A stretch of DNA of 64,000 nucleotides. It comes from Strigamia acuminata (taxonomy: Eukaryota; Arthropoda; Chilopoda; Geophilomorpha; Linotaeniidae). The position numbers and the translations under genes were made by a program. A model generated the notes under the pieces. That model was not told the origin of the DNA, did no database searches, and saw nothing but the letters and a program-made list of their open reading frames with translations. The first letter of the stretch is position 1. Each line of letters starts with the position of its first letter. Below are positions 13,001-24,560 of this stretch, in pieces. The stretch spans positions 2,108,001 to 2,172,000 of the forward strand of contig OX442319.1 in assembly GCA_949358305.1 (NCBI GenBank), written 5' to 3'.

Positions 13001-15992
13001 GTTTGCTGAGTGTGCATTATTACTAAAATTCACAGCTTGTACTGATGTGAACGACCATACCACGCTGAAAACACCGGTTCTCGTCCGATCCCCGAAGTTA
13101 AGCAGCATCGGGTCTGGTTAGTACTTGGATGGGTGACCGCCTGGGAATCGCAGATGTTGTTCTCTTCATTTTTATTTTTTTACTTTTTGCATTTTCAATT
13201 TTGTTTGCTGATCATTCAGTATAACTAAAATTATTAGCTCTTACTGATGTGAACAACCATACCATGCTGAACACATCGGTTCTCGTCCGATCCCCGAAGT
13301 TAAGCAGCATCGGGTCTGGTTAGTACTTGGATGGGTGACTGCCTGGGAATCCCAGATGTCGTTCTCTTCGTTTTCATTTTTTTACTTTTTGCATTTTCAA
13401 TTTTGTTTGCTGATCATTCAGTATAACTAAAATTATTAGCTCTTACTGATGTGAACGACCATACCATGCTGAAAACACCGGTTCTCGTCCGATCCCCGAA
13501 GTTAAGCAGCATCGGGTCTGGTTAGTACTTGGATGGGTGACCGCCTGGGAATCCCAGATGTCGTTCTCTTCGTTTTTATTTTTTTACTTTTTGCATTTTC
13601 AATTTTGTTTGCTGAGTGTGCATTATTACTAAAATTCACAGCTTGTACTGATGTGAACGACCATACCACGCTGAAAACACCGGTTCTCGTCCGATCCCCG
13701 AAGTTAAGCAGCATCGGGTCTGGTTAGTACTTGGATGGGTGACCGCCTGGGAATCCCAGATGTCGTTCTCTTCGTTTTTATTTTTTTACTTTTTGCATTT
13801 TCAATTTTGTTTGCTGAGTGTGCATTATTACTAAAATTCACAGCTTGTACTGATGTGAACGACCATACCACGCTGAAAACACCGGTTCTCGTCCGATCCC
13901 CGAAGTTAAGCAGCATCGGGTCTGGTTAGTACTTGGATGGGTGACCGCCTTGGAATCCCAGATGTCGTTCTCTTCGTTTTTATTTTTTTACTTTTTGCAT
14001 TTTCAATTTTGTTTGCTGAGTGTGCATTATTACTAAAATTCACAGCTTGTACTGATGTGAACGACCATACCACGCTGAAAACACCGGTTCTCGTCCGATC
14101 CCCGAAGTTAAGCAGCATCGGGTCTGGTTAGTACTTGGATGGGTGACCGCCTTGGAATCCCAGATGTCGTTCTCTTCGTTTTTATTTTTTTACTTTTTGC
14201 ATTTTCAATTTTGTTTGCTGAGTGTGCATTATTACTAAAATTCACAGCTTGTACTGATGTGAACGACCATACCACGCTGAAAACACCGGTTCTCGTCCGA
14301 TCCCCGAAGTTAAGCAGCATCGGGTCTGGTTAGTACTTGGATGGGTGACCGCCTGGGAATCCCAGATGTCGTTCTCTTCGTTTTTATTTTTTTACTTTTT
14401 GCATTTTCAATTTTGTTTGCTGAGTGTGCATTATTACTAAAATTCACAGCTTGTACTGATGTGAACGACCATACCACGCTGAAAACACCGGTTCTCGTCC
14501 GATCCCCGAAGTTAAGCAGCATCGGGTATGGTTAGTACTTGGATGGGTGACCGCCTGGGAATCCCAGATGTCGTTCTCTTCGTTTTTATTTTTTTACTTT
14601 TTGCATTTTCAATTTTGTTTGCTGAGTGTGCATTATTACTAAAATTCACAGCTTGTACTGATGTGAACGACCATACCACGCTGAAAAAATCGGTTCTCGT
14701 CCGATCCCCGAAGTTAAGCAGCATCAGGTCTGGTTAGTACTTGGATGGGTGACCGCCTGGGAATCCCAGATGTCGTTCTCTTCGTTTTTATTTTTTTACT
14801 TTTTGCATTTTCAATTTTGTTTGCTGAGTGTGCATTATTACTAAAATTCACAGCTTGTACTGATGTGAACGACCATACCACGCTGAAAACACCGGTTCTC
14901 GTCCGATCCCCGAAGTTAAGCAGCATCGGGTCTGGTTAGTACTTGGATGGGTGACCGCCTGGGAATCCCAGATGTCGTTCTCTTCGTTTTTATTTTTTTA
15001 CTTTTTGCATTTTCAATTTTGTTTGCTGATCATTCAGTATAACTAAAATTATTAGCTCTTACTGATGTGAACAACCATACCATGCTGAACACATCGGTTC
15101 TCGTCCGATCCCCGAAGTTAAGCAGCATCAAGTCTGGTTAGTACTTGGATGGGTGACTGCCTGGGAATCCCAGATGTCGTTCTCTTCGTTTTCATTTTTT
15201 TACTTTTTGCATTTTCTATTTTGTTTGCTGAGTGTGCATTATTACTAAAATTAACAGCTTGTACTGATGTGAACGACCATACCACGCTGAAAACACCGGT
15301 TCTCGTCCGATCCCCGAAGTTAAGCAGCATCGGGTCTGGTTAGTACTTGGATGGGTGACCGCCTGGGAATCCCAGATGTCGTTCTCTTCGTTTATATTTT
15401 TTTACTTTTTGCATTTTCAATTTTGTTTGCTGAGTGTGCATTATTACTAAAATTCACAGCTTGTACTGATGTGAACGACCATACCACGCTGAAAACACCG
15501 GTTCTCGTCCGATCCCCGAAGTTAAGCAGCATCGGGTCTGGTTAGTACTTGGATGGGTGACCGCCTGGGAATCCCAGATGTCGTTCTCTTCGTTTTTATT
15601 TTTTTACTTTTTGCATTTTCAATTTTGTTTGCTGATCATTCAGTATAACTAAAATTATTAGCTCTTACTGATGTGAACGACCATACCATGCTGAAAACAC
15701 CGGTTCTCGTCCGATCCCCGAAGTTAAGCAGCATCGGGTCTGGTTAGTACTTGGATGGGTGACCGCCTGGGAATCCCAGATGTCGTTCTCTTCGTTTTTA
15801 TTTTTTTACTTTTTGCATTTTCAATTTTGTTTGCTGAGTGTGCATTATTACTAAAATTCACAGCTTGTACTGATGTGAACGACCATACCACGCTGAAAAC
15901 ACCGGTTCTCGTCCGGTCCCCGAAGTTAAGCAGCATCGGGTCTGGTTAGTACTTGGATGGGTGACCGCCTGGGAATCCCAGATGTCGTTCTC
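4967..15992 (+). rRNA. 5S rRNA genes, 55 tandem copies
   Basis: Complete 118-nt genes start at 4967 and then every 202 nt up to 15875, without length change. Notable copies: 5169 and 9007 (T43C, gacccccgaag); 8401, 12845 and 14663 (linked C26A, C28T, G64A); 13249 and about 15067 (acacatcgg in helix III/loop B, with aaccatacc at the 5' end); about 15067 also has catcaagtc (G64A, G65A); 14461 (C69A, gggtatgg). Genes after class B spacers mostly have T17. Confidence 0.95.
7069..10906 (+). repeat. Higher-order duplication, 19 units, second copy
   Basis: Second copy of the 3239-7068 segment, 3838 bp (19 x 202). Offset to the first copy is 3830 before the 8-nt deletion and 3838 after it. The match ends where the spacer is class A at about 10990 but class B at the equivalent position about 7151. 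Confidence 0.85.
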
Positions 15993-17574
15993 TTCGTTTT
16001 TATTTTTTTACTTTTTGCATTTTCAATTTTGTTTGCTGAGTGTGCATTATTACTAAAATTCACAGCTTGTACTGATGTGAACGACCCATACCACGCTGAA
16101 AACACCGGTTCTCGTCCGATCCCCGAAGTTAAGCAGCATCGGGTCTGGTTAGTACTTGGATGGGTGACCGCCTGGGAATCCCAGATGTCGTTCTCTTCGT
16201 TTTTCTTTTTTTTTCTTTTTGCATTTTCAATTTTGTTTGCTGAGTGTGCATTATTACTAAAATTCACAGCTTGTACTGATGTGAACGACCATACCACGCT
16301 GAAAACACCGGTTCTCGTCCGATCCCCGAAGTTAAGCAGCATCGGGTCTGGTTAGTACTTGGATGGGTGACCGCCTGGGAATCCCAGATGTCGTTCTCTT
16401 CGTTTTTATTTTTTTACTTTTTGCATTTTCAATTTTGTTTGCTGAGTGTGCATTATTACTAAAATTCACAGCTTGTACTGATGTGAACGACCATACCACG
16501 CTGAAAACACCGGTTCTCGTCCGATCCCCGAAGTTAAGCAGCATCGGGTCTGGTTAGTACTTGGATGGGTGACCGCCTGGGAATCCCAGATGTCCTTCTC
16601 TTCGTTTTTATTTTTTTACTTTTTGCATTTTCAATTTTGTTTGCTGAGTGTGCATTATTACTAAAATTCACAGGTTGTACTGATGTGAACGACCATACCA
16701 CGCTGAAAACACCGGTTCTCGTCCGATCCCCGAAGTTAAGCAGCATCGGGTCTGGTTAGTACTTGGATGGGTGACCGCCTTGGAATCCCAGATGTCGTTC
16801 TCTTCGTTTTTATTTTTTTACTTTTTGCATTTTCAATTTTGTTTGCTGAGTGTGCATTATTACTAAAATTCACAGCTTGTACTGATGTGAACGACCATAC
16901 CACGCTGAAAACACCGGTTCTCGTCCGATCCCCGAAGTTAAGCAGCATCGGGTCTGGTTAGTACTTGGATGGGTGACCGCCTAGGAATCCCAGATGTCGT
17001 TCTCTTCGTTTTTATTTTTTTACTTTTTGCATTTTCAATTTTGTTTGCTGAGTGTGCATTATTACTAAAATTCACAGCTTGTACTGATGTGAACGACCAT
17101 ACCACGCTGAAAACACCGGTTCTCGTCCGGTCCCCGAAGTTAAGCAGCATCGGGTCTGGTTAGTACTTGGATGGGTGACCGCCTGGGAATCCCAGATGTC
17201 GTTCTCTTCGTTTTTATTTTTTTACTTTTTGCATTTTCAATTTTGTTTGCTGAGTGTGCATTATTACTAAAATTCACAGCTTGTACTGATGTGAACGACC
17301 ATACCACGCTGAAAACACCGGTTCTCGTCCGATCCCCGAAGTTAAGCAGCATCGGGTCTGGTTAGTACTTGGATGGGTGACCGCCTTGGAATCCCAGATG
17401 TCGTTCTCTTCGTTTTTATTTTTTTACTTTTTGCATTTTCAATTTTGTTTGCTGAGTGTGCATTATTACTAAAATTCACAGCTTGTACTGATGTGAACGA
17501 CCATACCACGCTGAAAACACCGGTTCTCGTCCGATCCCCGAAGTTAAGCAGCATCGGGTCTGGTTAGTACTTGG
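15957..17574 (+). repeat. Higher-order duplication, 8 units, first copy
   Basis: Period is 1618 bp (8 x 202 plus 2). Markers shared with 17575-19192: an extra C in the gene start (about 16086 and 17704), an unusual T-tract (about 16200 and 17818), gatgtccttctc (about 16593 and 18211), caggttgtact (about 16672 and 18290) and G97A cctagg (about 16983 and 18601). Confidence 0.85.
16077..16195 (+). rRNA. 5S rRNA gene with 1-nt insertion (119 nt)
   Basis: An extra C is present at the helix I/loop A junction (gaacgacccatacc). The rest matches the array. The following T-tract is changed to T5-C-T9-C. A second copy with the same insertion lies at 17695. Confidence 0.9.
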
Positions 17575-17610
17575 ATGGGTGACCGCCTGGGAATCCCAGA
17601 TGTCGTTCTC
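16281..17610 (+). rRNA. 5S rRNA genes, 7 tandem copies
   Basis: Complete genes start at 16281 and then every 202 nt to 17493. The copies starting at 16887 and 17291 carry G97A and G97T respectively (cctagg, ccttgg). The gene at 17089 region reads gtccggtcc (A42G), as does the one near 15873. Confidence 0.93.
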
Positions 17611-19192
17611 TTCGTTTTTATTTTTTTACTTTTTGCATTTTCAATTTTGTTTGCTGAGTGTGCATTATTACTAAAATTCACAGCTTGTACTGATGTGAAC
17701 GACCCATACCACGCTGAAAACACCGGTTCTCGTCCGATCCCCGAAGTTAAGCAGCATCGGGTCTGGTTAGTACTTGGATGGGTGACCGCCTGGGAATCCC
17801 AGATGTCGTTCTCTTCGTTTTTCTTTTTTTTTCTTTTTGCATTTTCAATTTTGTTTGCTGAGTGTGCATTATTACTAAAATTCACAGCTTGTACTGATGT
17901 GAACGACCATACCACGCTGAAAACACCGGTTCTCGTCCGATCCCCGAAGTTAAGCAGCATCGGGTCTGGTTAGTACTTGGATGTGTGACCGCCTGGGAAT
18001 CCCAGATGTCGTTCTCTTCGTTTTTATTTTTTTACTTTTTGCATTTTCAATTTTGTTTGCTGAGTGTGCATTATTACTAAAATTCACAGCTTGTACTGAT
18101 GTGAACAACCATACCACGCTGAAAACACCGGTTCTCGTCCGATCCCCGAAGTTAAGCAGCATCGGGTCTGGTTAGTACTTGGATGGGTGACCGCCTGGGA
18201 ATCCCAGATGTCCTTCTCTTCGTTTTTATTTTTTTACTTTTTGCATTTTCAATTTTGTTTGCTGAGTGTGCATTATTACTAAAATTCACAGGTTGTACTG
18301 ATGTGAACGACCATACCACGCTGAAAACACCGGTTCTCGTCCGATCCCCGAAGTTAAGCAGCATCGGGTCTGGTTAGTACTTGGATGGGTGACCGCCTTG
18401 GAATCCCAGATGTCGTTCTCTTCGTTTTTATTTTTTTACTTTTTGCATTTTCAATTTTGTTTGCTGAGTGTGCATTATTACTAAAATTCACAGCTTGTAC
18501 TGATGTGAACGACCATACCACGCTGAAAACACCGGTTCTCGTCCGATCCCCGAAGTTAAGCAGCATCGGGTCTGGTTAGTACTTGGATGGGTGACCGCCT
18601 AGGAATCCCAGATGTCGTTCTCTTCGTTTTTATTTTTTTACTTTTTGCATTTTCAATTTTGTTTGCTGATCATTCAGTATAACTAAAATTATTAGCTCTT
18701 ACTGATGTGAACGACCATACCATGCTGAAAACACCGGTTCTCGTCCGATCCCCGAAGTTAAGCAGCATCGGGTCTGGTTAGTACTTGGATGGGTGACCGC
18801 CTGGGAATCCCAGATGTCATTCTCTTCGTTTTTATTTTTTTACTTTTTGCATTTTCAATTTTGTTTGCTGAGTGTGCATTATTACTAAAATTCACAGCTT
18901 GTACTGATGTGAACGACCATACCACGCTGAAAACACCGGTTCTCGTCCGATCCCCGAAGTTAAGCAGCATCGGGTCTGGTTAGTACTTGGATGGGTGACC
19001 GCCTGGGAATCCCAGATGTCGTTCTCTTCGTTTTTATTTTTTTACTTTTTGCATTTTCAATTTTGTTTGCTGAGTGTGCATTATTACTAAAATTCACAGC
19101 TTGTACTGATGTGAACGACCATACCACGCTGAAAACACCGGTTCTCGTCCGATCCCCGAAGTTAAGCAGCATCGGGTCTGGTTAGTACTTGG
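17575..19192 (+). repeat. Higher-order duplication, 8 units, second copy
   Basis: Second copy of 15957-17574. Private changes include ggatgtgtgacc at about 17984 (box C) and gaacaacc at about 18107. After about 18660 the spacer is class B whereas the first copy has class A at about 17050, so the match breaks there, and the stated right edge is approximate. Confidence 0.8.
17695..17813 (+). rRNA. 5S rRNA gene with 1-nt insertion (119 nt), second copy
   Basis: Same extra C and same altered T-tract as the gene at 16077. It is the in-register partner in the 8-unit duplication. Confidence 0.9.
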
Positions 19193-20238
19193 ATGGGTGA
19201 CCGCCTGGGAATCCCAGATGTCCTTCTCTTCGTTTTTATTTTTTTACTTTTTGCATTTTTAATTTTGTTTGCTGAGTGTGCATTATTACTAAAATTCACA
19301 GCTTGTACTGATGTAAACGACCATACCACGCTGAAAACACCGGTTCTCGTCCGATCCCCGAAGTTAAGCAGCATCGGGTCTGGTTAGTACTTGGATGGGT
19401 GACCGCCTTGGAATCCCAGATGTCGTTCTCTTCGTTTTTATTTTTTTACTTTTTGCATTTTCAATTTTGTTTGCTGAGTGTGCATTATTACTAAAATTCA
19501 CAGCTTGTACTGATGTGAACGACCATACCACGCTGAAAACACCGGTTCTCGTCCGATCCCCGAAGTTAAGCAGCATCGGGTCTGGTTAGTACTTGGATGG
19601 GTGACCGCCTAGGAATCCCAGATGTCATTCTCTTCGTTTTTATTTTTTTACTTTTTGCATTTTCAATTTTGTTTGCTGATCATTCAGTATAAGTAAAATT
19701 ATTAGCTCTTACTGATGTGAACGACCATACCATGCTGAAAACACCGGTTCTCGTCCGATCCCCGAAGTTAAGCAGCATCGGGTCTGGTTAGTACTTGGAT
19801 GGGTGACCGCCTGGGAATCCCAGATGTCATTCTCTTCGTTTTTATTTTTTTACTTTTTGCATTTTCAATTTTGTTTGCTGAGTGTGCATTATTACTAAAA
19901 TTCACAGCTTGTACTGATGTGAACGACCATACCACGCTGAAAACACCGGTTCTCGTCCGATCCCCGAAGTTAAGCAGCATCGGGTCTGGTTAGTACTTGG
20001 ATGGGTGACCGCCTGGGAATCCCAGATGTCGTTCTCTTCGTTTTTATTTTTTTACTTTTTGCATTTTCAATTTTGTTTGCTGAGTGTGCATTATTACTAA
20101 AATTCACAGCTTGTACTGATGTGAACGACCATACCACGCTGAAAACACCGGTTCTCGTCCGATCCCCGAAGTTAAGCAGCATCGGGTCTGGTTAGTACTT
20201 GGATGGGTGACCGCCTGGGAATCCCAGATGTCGTTCTC
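17899..20238 (+). rRNA. 5S rRNA genes, 12 tandem copies
   Basis: Complete genes start at 17899 and then every 202 nt to 20121. The first has T in place of G in the C box (ggatgtgtgacc). G97A copies occur at about 18601 and 19611. Copies ending in gatgtcattc (helix I 3' strand, G113A) are at about 18816, 19623 and 19826. Confidence 0.94.
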
Positions 20239-20606
20239 TTCGTTTTTATTTTATTTTTTTTGCATTTTCAATTTTGTTTGCTGATCATTCAGTATAACTA
20301 AAATTATTAGCTCTTACTGATGTGAACGACCATACCATGCTGAAAACACCGGTTCTCGTCCGATCCCCGAAGTTAAGCAGCATCGGGTCTGGTTAGTACT
20401 TGGATGGGTGACCGCCTGGGAATCCCAGATGTCGTTCTCTTCGTTTTTATTTTTTTACTTTTTGCATTTTCAATTTTGTTTGCTGAGTGTGCATTATTAC
20501 TAAAATTCACAGCTTGTACTGATGTGAACGACTATACCACGCTGAAAACACCGGTTCTCGTCCGATCCCCGAAGTTAAGCAGCATCGGGTCTGGTTAGTA
20601 CTTGGA
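18587..20606 (+). repeat. Higher-order duplication, 5 units, two copies in tandem
   Basis: Period is 1010 bp. Paired markers: cctaggaat at about 18601 and 19611, class B spacers at about 18668 and 19678, and gatgtcattc at about 18816 and 19826. Boundaries are approximate. Confidence 0.75.
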
Positions 20607-23065
20607 TGGGTGACCGCCTGGGAATCCCAGATGTTGTTCTCTTCATTTTTATTTTTTTACTTTTTGCATTTTCAATTTTGTTTGCTGATCATTCAGTATA
20701 ACTAAAATTATTAGCTCTTACTGATGTGAACGACCATACCACGCTGAAAACACCGGTTCTCGTCCGATCCCCGAAGTTAAGCAGCATCGGGTCTGGTTAG
20801 TACTTGGATGGGTGACCGCCTGGGAATCCCAGATGTCGTTCTTTTCGTTTTTATTTTTTTACTTTTTGCATTTTCAATTTTGTTTGCTGAGTGTGCATTA
20901 TTACTAAAATTCACAGCTTGTACTGATGTGAACGACCATACCACGCTGAAAACACCGGTTCTCGTCCGATCCCCGAAGTTAAGCAACATCGGGTCTGGTT
21001 AGTACTTGGATGGGTGACCGCCTGGGAATCCCAGATGTCGTTCTCTTCGTTTTTATTTTTTTACTTTTTGCATTTTCAATTTTGTTTGCTGAGTGTGCAT
21101 TATTACTAAAATTCACAGCTTGTACTGATGTGAACGACCATACCACGCTGAAAACACCGGTTCTCGTCCGATCCCCGAAGTTAAGCAACATCGGGTCTGG
21201 TTAGTACTTGGATGGGTGACCGCCTGGGAATCCCAGATGTTGTTCTCTTCATTTTTATTTTTTTACTTTTTGCATTTTCAATTTTGTTTGCTGATCATTC
21301 AGTATAACTAAAATTATTAGCTCTTACTGATGTGAACAACCATACTATGCTGAAAACACCGGTTCTCGTCCGATCCCCGAAGTTAAGCAGCATCGGGTCT
21401 GGTTAGTACTTGGATGGGTGACCGCCTGGGAATCCCAGATGTCGTTCTTTTCGTTTTTATTTTTTTACTTTTTGCATTTTCAATTTTGTTTGCTGAGTGT
21501 GCATTATTACTAAAATTCACAGCTTGTACTGATGTGAACGACCATACCACGCTGAAAACACCGGTTCTCGTCCGATCCCCGAAGTTAAGCAACATCGGGT
21601 CTGGTTAGTACTTGGATGGGTGACCGCCTGGGAATCCCAGATGTCGTTCTCTTCGTTTTTATTTTTTTACTTTTTGCATTTTCAATTTTGTTTGCTGAGT
21701 GTGCATTATTACTAAAATTCACAGCTTGTACTGATGTGAACGACCATACCACGCTGAAAACACCGGTTCTCGTCCGATCCCCGAAGTTAAGCAGCATCGG
21801 GTCTGGTTAGTACTTGGATGGGTGACCGCCTGGGAATCCCAGATGTCGTTCTCTTCGTTTTTATTTTTTTACTTTTTGCATTTTCAATTTTGTTTGCTGA
21901 GTGTGCATTATTACTAAAATTCACAGTTTGTACTGATGTGAACGACCATATCACGCTGAAAACACCGGTTCTCGTCCGATCCCCGAAGTTAAGCAGCATC
22001 GGGTCTGGTTAGTACTTGGATGGGTGACCGCCTGGGAATCCCAGATGTCGTTCTCTTCGTTTTTATTTTTTTACTTTTTGCATTTTCAATTTTGTTTGCT
22101 GATCATTCAGTATAACTAAAATTATTAGCTCTTACTGATGTGAACGACCATACCATGCTGAAAACACCGGTTCTCGTCCGATCCCCGAAGTTAAGCAGCA
22201 TCGGGTCTGGTTAGTACTTGGATGGGTGACCGCCTGGGAATCCCAGATGTCGTTCTTTTCGTTTTTATTTTTTTACTTTTTGCATTTTCAATTTTGTTTG
22301 CTGAGTGTGCATTATTACTAAAATTCACAGCTTGTACTGATGTGAACGACCATACCACGCTGAAAACACCGGTTCTCGTCCGATCCCCGAAGTTAAGCAA
22401 CATCGGGTCTGGTTAGTACTTGGATGGGTGACCGCCTGGGAATCCCAGATGTCGTTCTCTTCGTTTTTATTTTTTTACTTTTTGCATTTTCAATTTTGTT
22501 TGCTGAGTGTGCATTATTACTAAAATTCACAGCTTGTACTGATGTGAACGACCATACCACGCTGAAAACACCGGTTCTCGTCCAATCCCCGAAGTTAAGC
22601 AGCATCGGGTCTGGTTAGTACTTGGATGGGTGACCGCCTGGGAATCCCAGATGTCGTTCTCTTCGTTTTTATTTTTTTACTTTTTGCATTTTCAATTTTG
22701 TTTGCTGAGTGTGCATTATTACTAAAATTCACAGTTTGTACTGATGTGAACGACCATATCACGCTGAAAACACCGGTTCTCGTCCGATCCCCGAAGTTAA
22801 GCAGCATCGGGTCTGGTTAGTACTTGGATGGGTGACCGCCTGGGAATCCCAGATGTCGTTCTCTTCGTTTTTATTTTTTTACTTTTTGCATTTTCAATTT
22901 TGTTTGCTGATCATTCAGTATAACTAAAATTATTAGCTCTTACTGATGTGAACGACCATACCATGCTGAAAACACCGGTTCTCGTCCGATCCCCGAAGTT
23001 AAGCAGCATCGGGTCTGGTTAGTACTTGTATGGGTGACCGCCTGGGAATCCCAGATGTCGTTCTC
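20322..23065 (+). rRNA. 5S rRNA genes, 14 tandem copies
   Basis: Complete genes start at 20322 and then every 202 nt to 22948. Genes at 20928, 21130, 21534 and 22342 carry G59A (agcaacatc), which would break the C19-G59 pair in helix II. The copy at 22948 has cttgtatgg in the C box (G82T). The gene at 20726 follows a class B spacer but has C17, an exception to the usual linkage. Confidence 0.94.
20808..22827 (+). repeat. Short higher-order repeats, 3 and 4 units
   Basis: A block marked by gttcttttcg, then G59A and a class B spacer recurs at offsets 606 (20808 to 21414) and 808 (21414 to 22222). The cagtttgtact/catatcacg variant unit recurs at about 21926 and 22734. The same variant is also found at about 518 and 3144. 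Confidence 0.75.
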
Positions 23066-23148
23066 TTCGTTTTTATTTTTTTACTTTTTGCATTTCAATT
23101 TTGTTTGCTGAGTGTGCATTATTACTAAAATTCACAGCTTGTACTGAT

Positions 23149-24476
23149 GTGAACGACCATACCACGCTGAAAACACCGGTTCTCGTCCGATCCCCGAAGT
23201 TAAGCAGCATCGGGTCTGGTTAGTACTTGGATGGGTGACCGCCTGGGAATCCCAGATGTCGTTCTCTTCGTTTTTATTTTTTTACTTTTTGCATTTTCAA
23301 TTTTGTTTGCTGAGTGTGCATTATTACTAAAATTCACAGCTTGTACTGATGTGAACGACCATACCACGCTGAAAACACCGGTTCTCGTCCGATCCCCGAA
23401 TTTAAGCAGCATCGGGTCTGGTTAGTACTTGGATGGGTGACCGCCTGGGAATCCCAGATGTCGTTCTCTTTGTTTTTATTTTTTTACTTTTTGCATTTTC
23501 AATTTTGTTTGCTGAGTGTGCATTATTACTAAAATTCACAGCTTCTACTGATGTGAACGACCATACCACGCTGAAAACACCGGTTCTCGTCCGATCCCCG
23601 AAGTTAAGCAGCATCGGGTCTGGTTAGTACTTGGATGGGTGACCGCCTGGGAATCCCAGATGTCGTTCTCTTCGTTTTTATTTTTTTACTTTTTGCATTT
23701 TCAATTTTGTTTGCTGAGTGTGCATTATTACTGAAATTCACAGCTTGTACTGATGTGAACGACCATACCACGCTGAAAACACCGGTTCTCGTCCGATCCC
23801 CGAAGTTAAGCAGCATCGGGTCTGGTTAGTACTTGGATGGGTGACCGCCTGGGAATCCCAGATGTCGTTCTCTTCGTTTTTATTTTTTTACTTTTTGCAT
23901 TTTCAATTTTGTTTGCTGAGTGCATTATTACTAAAATTCACAGCTTGTACTGATGTGAACGACCATACCACGCTGAAAACACCGGTTCTCGTCCGATCCT
24001 CGAAGTTAAGCAGCATCGGGTCTGGTTAGTACTTGGATGGGTGACCGCCTGGGAATCCCAGATGTCGTTCTCTTCGTTTTTATTTTTTTACTTTTTGCAT
24101 TTTCAATTTTGTTTGCTGAGTGTGCATTATTACTAAAATTCACAGCTTGTACTGATGTGAACGACCATACCACGCTGAAAACACCGGTTCTCGTCCGATC
24201 CCCGAAGTTAAGCAGCATCGGGTCTGGTTAGTACTTGGATGGGTGACCGCCTGGGAATCCCAGATGTCGTTCTCTTCGTTTTTATTTTTTTACTTTTTGC
24301 ATTTTCAATTTTGTTTGCTGAGTGTGCATTATTACTAAAATTCGCAGCTTGTACTGATGTGAACGACCATACCACGCTGAAAACACCGGTTCTCGTCCGA
24401 TCCCCGAAGTTAAGCAGCATCGGGTCTGGTTAGTACTTGGATGGGTGACCGCCTTGGAATCCCAGATGTCGTTCTC
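23149..24476 (+). rRNA. 5S rRNA genes, 7 tandem copies
   Basis: Complete 118-nt genes start at 23149, 23351, 23553, 23755, 23955, 24157 and 24359. The spacer before 23149 lacks one T and the one before 23955 lacks two bases (gctgagtgcatta). The gene at 23955 carries C46T (gatcctcgaag), turning the G31-C46 pair in helix III into G-U. The gene at 23351 reads ccccgaattt (G51T). Confidence 0.94.
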
Positions 24477-24560
24477 TTCGTTTTTATTTTTTTACTTTTT
24501 GCATTTTCAATTTTGTTTGCTGAGTGTGCATTATTACTAAAATTCACAGCTTGTACTGAT

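Noticed and set aside
15926-17973. Longer ORFs of 132 and 138 codons in the array
   Set aside because: They result from a 1-nt insertion in the 5S gene and a changed T-tract that join two spurious frames; present in both copies of the 8-unit duplication.
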